From assembly GCA_009733715.1 (NCBI GenBank), contig WMKJ01000105.1:1-45281 (forward strand): a stretch of DNA of 45,281 nt. The letters run 5' to 3'. Position numbers and translations under genes: made by a program. Of the stretch, positions 19,575-29,800 are shown one piece after another. This DNA comes from Herpomyces periplanetae (taxonomy: Eukaryota > Ascomycota > Laboulbeniomycetes > Herpomycetales > Herpomycetaceae). Each line of letters begins with the position of its first letter. Position 1 is the first letter of the stretch. The notes under the pieces were generated by a model, which was given only the letters and a program-made list of their open reading frames with translations, was not told the origin of the DNA and made no database searches.

Positions 19575-20659
19575 ATGGCCGGTAAGTTGATTATTTTTCA
19601 ACGTGTAACTGTGTACATATTTCACCTGAATTACCCACACTCTAGTGATCAGACTTAGAATTGCAAATTATTATCAGAATTTCCTTAGTACTTTATCCTT
19701 TTGTTATCATTACCATGGGCTAATTAATTTTCATTCAAGATCCTCAAGCACTCGGGCGTACGTTTCTCCCCCGATAGGTTTAAGGAATACTCTGCATATT
19801 GATTACTCTTTCACGTTACAATCTCTCTCTAACTCGATTAACACTCACGCTTGCCTTGGTACTGGGTAAATGTACTCTTGTATGCCTGATTACGAGTATT
19901 TCGATACTCTGTAATACACTCGCATACACCTACATTATTTCTGGCTTGGGTTACCCTTTAGATCAATTTGTCACGTTTTACTATGAAACATTTGATTCAA
20001 ACAGGGATGGTTTAGCAACACTATACGTAAGAATGTTGAAATTTCAGTCCCATTTTTTGCGCCCATACAATGATTATACTCGTCTTACGATCAACTTTTT
20101 AATGTTAACCAATTTACCCCGCTTACTCTATTTGATTAGCGTGATCATTCCCTGTTGTCATTTGAAGGTTCTACCGTTCAAGGAGGTCCGGCAATCATAG
20201 AACGACTTACGGTATGTGAATAACTATCATGTATTTACTAGCCTGTTTTGCCGTTACCTTTTCACTTGTGTTACATTATAACGCCCAATTTTTGTTTAGA
20301 CTCTGCCCTTTTCACGTATAGCCCATCGAATCGATAGCCTGGATGTGCAGCCTGCCAGAGATGGAAATTCTTTACATGTGCTTGTAACCGGGGCATTACT
20401 GGTAAGTAATAAATATCTCTGTTAACTTGAATAATTATCGTACCTGCATATCAATCCGATTTTTTAAGTATAAGTGAATCATTGAGTAACGTTATCCGCA
20501 TTGGAATAACCTTCGAAATCTTTGTATATGAAATATTAGGTTGATCAAGAACAACGTCCAATGAACTATGTTCAATATTTCCAACTATCGTCCGACTCTC
20601 CTGGATCATATTTTGTTCAACACGACGTGTTCAGATTAGTATATCCAGCTTCAAACTAA
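19575..20659 (+). CDS. NTF2: Nuclear transport factor 2
   Basis: Exons 19575..19581 (7 nt), 19962..20026, 20140..20211, 20300..20401, 20540..20659; 121 aa. NTF2 is the small homodimeric carrier that returns RanGDP to the nucleus through FG nucleoporins. The spliced protein reads MADQFVTFYYETFDSNRDGL, LYRDHSLLSFEGSTVQGG, AIIERLTTLPF, the Ran/Nup-binding HVLVTGALLVDQEQRP, and ends SYFVQHDVFRLVY, matching the NTF2 fold along its whole length. Every junction is in phase (G|AT, then phase 0 throughout), with GTAAGT/GTAAGA/GTATGT donors. The N-terminus is about five residues shorter than the usual MADFN-x4-QFV, so a further microexon in the 380-nt first intron is possible. No frame covers the gene as a whole. 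Confidence 0.95.
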
Positions 20660-21771
20660 ACAAGCCGCGCATGGCCACAATTAATATGATAATTGGCATA
20701 AAGTTTTAGCGTATCAGTCAAAAGTTTCATATACATAATATATATTTATCCCGATGTATCAAACCATCAAATCTGAATTACGTATAGAGACAAAAATAAC
20801 TAGAAAACATAGTTTAATATCAATACATGAGATCATGCTTGCAAAGATTGCATTACGAGCTTTTGCATGCCCGTGAACTGCTCATGAACCGTGCAAAATT
20901 CCTTCTTCCCCCGCCCTCACGACATCACCCTTACCTAATCTGGCTCGGACCGGATAAATCCCCTCGCCGGCCCTATCAGACAGGAAATACAATTAGTCCG
21001 TTAGGAAATTTTCCTAGTGTCTTCCTATTCGGGTTACCACCAATCGGAGCTTTCGGCACGACTTTTCCGGGGGCGGGTAAGGAAGTCGATCACATGATCG
21101 TCCACGGGAGAAGTTAATCCGCGGGGTAACAGGGACTTGATTTAAGTAGCAGCGGCGGCGGCGACGGCGACGGTAGTGGGAGTTTATCATTGGTTTCGCG
21201 TTATCGTTTTCATTTTTGTCGTCGCGGTCGCTGTCGTTGACTTCATGGAATTATATTTTTCTCTTATAGCATCTCAAGCAGCATTCCCTCCCACCCCTCC
21301 TCCACCACTATTACCTTTATCTTCTTTAGCTTACCCTTTATACTATTCCATTTCACGCATTAAATTCGCGTAACAATCAGATCAATCTACGCTCAACTAT
21401 TTCAAGACTTGAATCGTTAACCGAGTCTACTATTTTCTCGCCAGTCATTACTACCCGTAATCTATGTTAACTGGTTAACTTGCAGTAGCTAAGCTGAACA
21501 CCTTATCCAACCATAAGGGTTCAAGTATCAAAGGGAAATACGCGCGTGAATCTCTCTTGTGAACCAACCAACTGCGGTATCGTCAACGCTAGATACCAAA
21601 GCAATCGGAGGTCATCGTCGCGTTGACATTGACAATCCGTTCACAACACGTTAAAGCGTGTTAATCCCTACTGCAATCTTAACAGTCTTAGTTCACGCTT
21701 AACTTTTAACATTTGTCATCGTGATATCTTAAACTTTCAATCAAAGCTTGCTCGGCTTAGCTTTCTCAATT
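20660..21771. other. Intergenic, 1.1 kb, between NTF2 and TVP18
   Basis: AT-rich up to about 20830, then mixed. A GGCGGCGGCGACGGCGACGG patch lies near 21153. Frames at 20827-21117 and 21176-21373 (+) are unrecognised, with Pro-rich or hydrophobic composition and no supporting splice or family evidence, and I do not call them. Confidence 0.55.
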
Positions 21772-22669
21772 ATGTCGCTTCTAGAGGAATTCCGAACGCG
21801 AAATTTTAGTAAGTACCCCCATTGTTCTCCTCCTCAGCGTTAGCGCTGAGCGTCGTGCTTATACACACACACCCAAGCGCGCGCTTCAAATCCGTCAATG
21901 AAGTAAACTGAGTGGGTAACCTTAATTGTCAAACGTACTAATTGGTATACCGTACAGGTATTTATGGGCAATGGTTAGTGAGCAAGTATAAAGTGGGAAA
22001 ATCTTTTGCCTACATATGTAAGGTGTGGTTGAGAGAGCGTTAATGGCTAACAATCTGTCCATGGGAGTTACGATAATGGCGCTTGAGTGAATAGGACAGG
22101 TGTACTCTGTATAGTACTTTGTTTTGCCCTGGGTATCGTGAACATATTCCGCTTTCACTGGGTGATACTTTTCGCCGTATTATGCATGTAAGTGTGCCCT
22201 AAACTCTCTGATTTTCGTGTGCGTACAAAACGTACAGTTTATATGATACGACTTGTGCGTATATGGAAGTTTATCGGGTACCTGGATTAACACGCCAAGC
22301 TGCAACCACCGGTGGTCTTTTACCGCGCGTGTGTATGGTTGTGTGTATATGTGAATATGGGTCTACAGAATTAGCTCCCTTATCATCGTTTTCGTGGAAA
22401 TCCCGCTACTATTACGCATATGCCCAACATCGGGTCGATTCGACGCGTTTATACGCCGATTCAGCGGAAACTATGCGCGCGCTGGCATCTACGGTGTTAT
22501 GTCGCTAGTACAATGGCTGAGTTTAATAGCAGAACCAACCTCGTTAATTGCTGCCGCGGTTTTCCTATTACTTGCCGCCGTTTTCTACATGCTGGCAGGT
22601 CTTATGAAGCAGGAGTTTATGAGCAGTAAAACTTTGGGTGGCCAAGGCGTGGCACAAATGATTGTTTAA
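21772..22669 (+). CDS. TVP18: Golgi membrane protein Tvp18
   Basis: Exons 21772..21808, 21958..21973 (16 nt), 22095..22187, 22369..22669; 148 aa, the usual length of the family. Product: MSLLEEFRTRNFSIYGQW, TM1 GVLCIVLCFALGIVNIF, TM2 IISSLIIVFVEIPLLLRICP, then RFDAFIRRFSGNYARAGIYG with TM3 SLVQWLSLI, TM4 AAAVFLLLAAVFYMLAGLM, and the strictly conserved tail SKTLGGQGVAQMIV. Tvp18 is a four-span Golgi/vesicle protein found with Tlg2-containing membranes; its molecular job is unclear. I chose the donor GTTAGT at 21974 over GTGAGC at 21978 because only the former brings exon 3 into the family frame (GQW|TGVL). The introns are 149, 121 and 181 nt. Confidence 0.94.
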
Positions 22670-23456
22670 TAGTCGTTCCACCTGCTTTTTAGTGCTGAGC
22701 TGCCATGCCCGCCTTCGAACCTGTGCGTGTGTGTACGTGTACGTGTACGTGTATAAGTTGATGTGAGTGCGCGCGCGCATGCGCATGCTCACATATGTGT
22801 ATGCATCTGAGTGTCTATACGTGTACGTGTGTGTGTGTTTGTGACCACTGTGTGTGCTACGTCTTTGTTTTGCGCTGCTAATCTTCATGTTTATTCCACG
22901 GTCTAGTTGAACTTGGTAACAAGGGTAGTCTAATTAATCTAAGATGTCACTTTTTCTACAACAAGCTACCTGGACAGTATACACGTGTTAACTAGCGCCC
23001 ATACCAATAAAATGTTTTAGCATACGCGTCCGTCGTTATTTAACCGTATTCAATAATTCTACAACAAACATTCGTAAACCCATCAGTAACTACAATTGCC
23101 CTCGTCTTGATCATCACTACTTCTCCGTCCACTCTATACGGTGTACTGCTCGCGAACACAGTTGCCCAGCTCTTTATGCTCGCGCTCATTCCGTTATTTT
23201 ATTTCCCTGCCGTTTTCCCCGCATCTAGCCACTAGCTCTCTTCCCCATCTGTGTACCCCGCCTAAATTTGATCTTAAGTCCTTCATGCACTCCTTTCCCA
23301 CACTCCACTAACACGAATAATCCAAATAATTCCAGATCATTGTATGTCGTTCTGATATTCAAGTTCCATCAGTCGACTCTTTTCTTAGTCATCAAACTTT
23401 CGATTTGGCTGCTTATAATTTCACATTATCAGTGGACTGCAGGGTTCCGCAGATCG
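22670..23456. other. Spacer TVP18 to tRNA-Gln
   Basis: The 3' region of TVP18 with a long alternating purine-pyrimidine tract at its left, then T/C-rich sequence. No protein gene is supported. Confidence 0.65.
22722..22842. repeat. Alternating purine-pyrimidine tract (GT/CG/TACG)
   Basis: Runs of GTGTAC, GTGCGCGCGCGCATGCGCATG and GTGTGTGT-type dinucleotides. Long alternating tracts of this kind can adopt Z-form DNA. It lies about 50 bp downstream of the TVP18 stop codon. Confidence 0.8.
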
Positions 23457-23600
23457 GGTTGTGTAGTGTAGTGGTTAGCACATGGGATTCTGATTCTTGT
23501 AGCTGGCGTTTAAGGCGTCGCGTCAGGGGCGGGCGTGGAAGTTCTGCACGTTCGTCGAGCTCCGTATTCCCATAACCCCGGTTCGACTCCGGGCACGACC
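23457..23600 (+). tRNA. tRNA-Gln (anticodon CUG) with a 73-nt intron
   Basis: 5' half 23457-23493, intron 23494-23566, 3' half 23567-23600, with discriminator T at 23601. The acceptor stem GGTTGTG pairs with CACGACC (one T-G wobble). The D arm is GTGT/GCAC around AGTGGTTA. The anticodon stem TGGGA/TCCCA carries the loop TTCTGA-T with anticodon CTG at 23490-23492. A 4-nt variable loop and T arm CCCGG-TTCGACT-CCGGG complete the cloverleaf. The intron begins one nucleotide 3' of the anticodon, the canonical eukaryotic position, but is long for a fungal tRNA intron. It decodes CAG (Gln). Confidence 0.93.
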
Positions 23601-23820
23601 TATAATTTTGTGGTCTAGTCGCACATCTTTTAGCCAGCCAGCGCACTGACAAGCTACCCGGTGAACAACCCAGGCCGGCCTTACTTTTGCTCGCGTGCAG
23701 GGCAGAACAATATTTTGGAAAAACGAAATAAAGGATGGAGAATCATAAAAATTCCCTTGTATGATTAGATACAATGAGGTGAGAAATAAAACCCTCAAAC
23801 GACAGCGGTGAAAAAACTAG

Positions 23821-26800
23821 CTACACTACGTTCATTAAATTGTTAGCAGGTATAAGGTTTTTGAATCATAGACTACTTACCAAAGTTGAGTAATCTAGAA
23901 AACAAATTGCGCAGTTCGGGTGCAGAGCGTATGTGAGGGAGGTCCCAAAAATTGTATGCGGGATTGCGAAGAATTTCGAGTAGAGAAATTAGAAACCCCC
24001 AAGGATATGGGCGCTCGGCAAGTAAGCGCTCTAATAGCACGCGAGTTATCTGCTCTTGAATAGCTAATAGGGTATGGATATCAGAAGGTGGATTGGACTG
24101 ATTAGGTGCACGGCAAGCGAGGCCAAACAAATGAAGCAGCAAATAAGCAAAAGATCGGGTAAAAGAATTAGGGTAGCGCATGTGATTAACAATAGCTGAT
24201 ATTAAATGATAGCGGGGCTCAGGGGGGAACTCTTTAGCAAGGTATATTAAAAAGGACCATGACGGAAGATTAGGATCAAAAGCCGTAGTGACAGTTGGGG
24301 ATTTAGTGTGCGATGATTGGGGTGTGATGAGAGCGGACGCCCCAACGTACAAGACCAGGGCATGAATTAATTTTGGATCAACGGATGATGTTGGTGAGAC
24401 CGACTTCGAATTATTAGAAGATGGGAGTGAAAGTAGGACATTGAGTACAGTGAAAACTTCAGGAGGTGGATTGTCATGAAGGAATGGTGCACTGGAAGAG
24501 AGTATTATACTGAGAGGATGAAGTAGACGAGCTCGTTTAAGTGGTGACAGGTAATCACATCGTATTTTAGGTGGACGGTTGATTTCGTGAAAACGATCCT
24601 GTTTTAAGCCAGATGTAAATGGATCTGGTGGTTCAGGAAATGAAGGATGCCCCGCTGAGATGACGAGATTAAGTAACTGTATACAGTTAGGATGAATAGC
24701 ATTGGATAATGTAAAAAAGTTTTCCGAAAGGAATTCTGGGAAGTCATGGTGAAGAACTAGCATAAGACGCAGTGCTGCACGATAGAATTGACGATTAGGC
24801 AATGGAGGATGAGGATGAGAAATAAGTTGGCAAACAGTAGAAAGTAGGGTACGAAGAAGTTGCAAATAAGAGTGCCAACGGGCAGTCAGACCGTTCTCTT
24901 TGAGAATGAGCATCGATGGCATGTAGTAACGATTGGCGATTAATGCTAGCCATGCAAACGCGAAGCCAGGGAAACGAGAAGGTTGGAGGAAGAGCAGAGC
25001 TCGGGAGTAGATAATAAGCAATTGATGGTAAGTTTGTGGAGTAAATTGTTTAGAAGATTCCACTATATCTGAAATGATAGAAGAAAAGAGACGGAACCAA
25101 ACTCGCTGACACCAGCGATGTGTAAGTTTATTGTGGTGATTTGAAAGGATGAGAAGAAGCAGACTGAGAATGGAGTCAAAGTAGGCAAGCTTAGCTGGAT
25201 GGACCGGTGATGAAGAAGGTGATGAAGGAGACGCGCACGTAGAAGTAGATTGGCATTGAACAAGAAAAACAATGAGTTTAGCCAGCGCATCCGTATGAAA
25301 GTAAGCGGCATCTAAATTAGAGTTAGGATAGGTTGATAGAGAAAGGGAAAGGGATTCATGATGGTCGAATGTAGCAAGACATATGTCAATGCATGTGCGG
25401 AAAAACTGGACAGAGTTTTCGGAGTGACTAAGAACCTGGCGATTGTGAAGTTGGTAGATGAAAGCCATTAGGCAAGTTACGGGAACTTCGGCACGAAGCA
25501 GATGAACCCACTCGGAAAAAATGATATCAGGAAGTTCAAGAGCAAGAATATGAGATGGTGAAGGGGAAGGAGACGTAGATGGTGTCAGAATCGGAGGGGT
25601 AGAATTAGCAGGAGGAACTGATTTTGGTGGAACGACTTGAGATGAAATCTTTAGGCATATACGCTTAGCCAAATCAAAGTCCGGGCGAGTAGACGACCAG
25701 GAAGTAATTGCGCTAGTCGACAACGGGAGGTCAAAACGAAGTATAATTTGAGAATGACGTAAATTCAAATCATCAACTAAATCATCAAGGAAGAGTGCTG
25801 CTGAGGGTTTTTGTTGGAGAAGGCTCCTAGAGAGAGCTACATCAACCCGTTGAAAGTGGAGTAAACCCGAGTTCATAAGGCATGATGTGAGCTTGGGGAC
25901 AAGAAGCTTATCGGGATCAAGGGATATAATAGTCGACAGAACAAGGCGGGCAGACAAAAGTGAAATCTTGCATAGATCAAGAAGAAGCTGAGTATACACT
26001 TCATATTCAAGAGGTGTAGAAGTAGGGTGATGGTGATGATTAAAAAAGATGAGAGAAAGAATAGTTTGGGCAATATTCATTGAGATGAGATCTTTCTGGG
26101 ATCCGGAATTATCAAGGAAACGAATAAGATGTTCGTATGTAGATCGGATGGGGGATTGAGGGGGAAGATTTCTAATAGACTGCACAGGTGAGTCTCTAAG
26201 CGCAGTATGAAGAGCAGCAAAAGAATCGTGTAATCGCGAAAAAAGAGGTTCCATAAAAGATGATAGAGGGGAACGATGCGGAAGAAGTTGATGGTGGAGA
26301 TGAGGGGCAAGGGGAGGAGGTGGTGGTGGTGGATGAGTAGGTGGAGGAGGTTGATGGAGATGGTAAAGTGGGGGAGGATGGTGATGATGAAGTGAAGGCT
26401 GATTAGAGTTCTGAGACTGGGTAAGTGCCGTATTGGAAGAGAGCTGATGCGATAAGTTGATATGGGAGGACTGATGATTGGTCAGAGATTGGATGTGATG
26501 ATGATGTTGACTGTGGTGGTGAGAAGATGCATTTTGTTGGTGTTGATGTGTCTGTGCTGGTGTAGATGATGGAAGTGGACCAAGAGCCGGTGCTGTGGGA
26601 GGAACTGGAACGGGTAATGGGGCATGAGGATAGCTATGAAGAGGGTGGAATTGGTTAGTTGAAGTAGACGTAGCGGCTGAGGCAGGATTAGAGGTAGATG
26701 TGGGTGAAACGCTGTGAAGAGGGAGCGTACGAGAAGAATGAGAATGTGAGAGAGATTGATTTGAAGAAGAGAATTGGGAAAGATGAGAAGGCATATGATG

Positions 26801-29800
26801 AAGAGATGAAGAATGCTGAAGAAGGTCCAATGGAATGGATTGAGGATCTTCAAGAGTGTCTTGGGCATTCGATTGGGTTGTAGGATGTTGCTGGGATGGA
26901 TGGGAAGAAGTAGGATTGAGAGCAGTTGTTGAAATAAGATTGACCCGTTGATGAAAATCTCGATAAATGGAAAGTTGTTCATCAGTCAGACCAGAAGATT
27001 TGAAAGATGTAGTTGGAGTTGTATCGGTAGCAGAGCTTGTCGAAGAGCAAGGATGGAGAGAAGGCGGGGGTGGTGAAAAAGACAATTTGAAGGGATAAGG
27101 TAGAAGTGAAGCAGATTTATGGAAAAGATGAGGAGGATGACAAAATGGTGGAAGAGGAGGGGATGATGAATTTGAAGTAGATTGATGTTCGCGAATGCTT
27201 TGAAGATGATGGGAATAAGCTTGTCGAGCGAGTAAACCGTGGTGTATATGATGATGAATTTCATGAACAGCTTGAAATTCGGCAGCCTGTTCAATAAGTC
27301 CACAAATTTTGTCAAGATTGTCGTTGACGAACATGAGAATAACGCCTTTGGGCAATTTTTCACAGAAAGACTGCGAAGATATTGGGTGAACGAGTGAATG
27401 AGAATAGGAATTGGAATTAGAGGTTAGATGAGAATTAGCAGGGTTGTAAAATGTATTAGATTCGTCATTATCGTCGACTTGTACTTCAACATTAACATCG
27501 TCATCATCGTGTTTAACCTGACTTGAAACGGTTAACATATAGCGGATGTGGTTCATGATACTCATGCGAATAGGTTCTTTGCTCGTAACCATGGCCAAAC
27601 TCCCACAAAGTTTTCGAACGCAAGATTCGGCGGACGAACGGAACTTCTCAATGTCACATTCAAGAACAAAGTCTTTTTCGAGTAAATTATTCGTGGCAAT
27701 CGAAGCAATAGTAACACTCCTGGTTACCACAGGCCCAATAATGTCCATGATTGACTGTTTAACGGCCGATTGAAAGATTTTTCGAATGGCCAAAACTTGT
27801 TGACGATGAAGAGATGAGGGAGAGTTAGCCGTTGGCCCGGTTGTGGAAGAGGCAAGATTAGCTGAAGAAGTTAAAGATAAGCTTGGAGGATAAACTAATC
27901 GGGAAAATAAGTCAGAAAGTCGAGCTTTTATGAGTGTTATAAAAGGTTGATCAAGTGGATCAGGTTGGGTATCAGGAGTAGCATCATGAGCGAGATTGGC
28001 ATCAATGTCAACATCAGTATGCGGAATTGGATTAGCTTCGATTAAAGGATTGGAATCGGGATTCGCACTACTTTCGGCTGCTTCATTTTCAGAAATGATT
28101 TCAGAGGCCAATTCTTTCTGTAATTCTTGCTGGCTAAGTCTCAATTCGGATTCGGTCTTGGTAGACTTATCGCCAAATTCCGGGTCAGAATGGTCGGGGG
28201 ATTTATCCAACTTCTGCTCCCGGCCACGTCGTATTCGCTCCCCAGGCTTCATTTCAAGACACTCGACTTCGAGTTCTCGACACATCAATTCTATTTCGAA
28301 CTTGAGACTTAATTTAATCCCGCCAAAATGATACAGTTCAATCAATGTACCAATAACCTCCATTAACCAGGGATTGGGCGGACGAAAAACCGTCGAGCGA
28401 CCTGCCATACCAATTACCTTGCACGTAAATGGAATCACAACCAGTAAACCGTCTTTTTCAAATCCTTCCATGAGCATTTCTACGAAATTTATATTCCGTT
28501 TCATTATGGGTTTGTTCTTTGCCAAAGTTATCAATCCCAACCATCGTCCAAGAGTTTTCAAGTAGCCACGTTCGCGCATATTTTCCATAATACTGGCACT
28601 ATTAATCATTCTAAACGTGCTCTTATAAGTCTGTTTTAGAATTAATCGTTTCAAGAGCTTATCATCGAACTGCTCAATCATTTCATCGTAAACACTATGA
28701 TAATTCTCCTGAACTTTGGCTCGCTCCTCGATCAATTGTTCCGCAAACCAACTGAAATATTTTCGTTCAACTATTCGCTTCAAGTTCCTAGTCTTTTCTT
28801 CAACATTTCCCTCGGTGATATTGTTCAGGAGAAACCTAACTTTATCCATAACTTCTTCACTCGGTTCTTCGAAACCTTCCCCTAAATCAACGTCCAAACC
28901 ATCGTCTATATTTAACCCTCGGATTCCTTTTTGGCTGTCTGGTTGATCTTCTTCCCTGTTATGTTCAGTATCCTTCCCGCTATTCTCGTTGCATTCTTTA
29001 CTTCTAGTACCAGCGATCCCTCTTTCACCACCCCCAGTTTCAGTTTCGAGACCTTCCCGTTCATACATTATGGCATGACATCGATTCCAAATTTCACTAT
29101 GTTCCAAACTTCTAATTCCAAGTAATCGTTCACAAAAGCCCGGCCATTCTGCCAAACGTTCACTAAACTGGATTACCGCCTGTAAACCAAATTTAAACAG
29201 AGAATCCCCTCTACCCGAATTATTTATAGTTTCATATATCATCCACAATGCCGCCATTCTGACGTAGCGTGATAATATATCAAAGTTGATCATCCCGCCT
29301 AGCAGCACTGCTGTTGTTGCCAGAGCTTCATTCGGATACTCTCCAAAACAGTTGAATTCGTCAAACAATCCATGGATCATGCTCGCGTACAAGTCTTGCT
29401 CCTCTCCATTTGTAGATCGCTTGTACTCCTGAAGCCGCTCTAACACTTCTCGAACCTCATTCTCTCCACTATACATCCTTTTATAATGTTCCTGCATACG
29501 TCCGTCAATTTCCTCACTTATACCGTTTCCTCGCCCGCTTTCTTTGCTGTTTTCTTCAATAATTTCATCATATCCACATCCCCAATTCACAATTCTTGGA
29601 TAAGAAAATATACATGTCCGAATTAATTCTGAAAAGTCTTCTTCGCGTAGTAATCCCTCTAGAAATTGTAGGATTTCATACACTGTACCAACGGAGAAAT
29701 CAACGACATTCATTCTAACTCTGTCGCGTTGTCCTTGTAATACCCGGTTAGCACGACCAATGGTAAATCCAGCCAGTGCTTTTGGAAAAATATCCGGAAT

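Noticed and set aside
20827-21117. 96-codon frame between NTF2 and TVP18
   Set aside because: No family match seen; the Pro/Gly-rich sequence has no conserved-looking block and no neighbouring exon.
21974-21983. GTGAGC at 21978 as TVP18 exon 2 donor
   Set aside because: It leaves exon 3 out of the family frame; GTTAGT four bases earlier joins in phase and recovers the TGVL sequence.
26482-26982. 166-codon minus-strand frame inside NOT1, with similar ones at 26986-27363 and 31764-32213 (+)
   Set aside because: They overlap the NOT1 low-complexity exon in other frames and owe their length to repetitive codons; no family resemblance.
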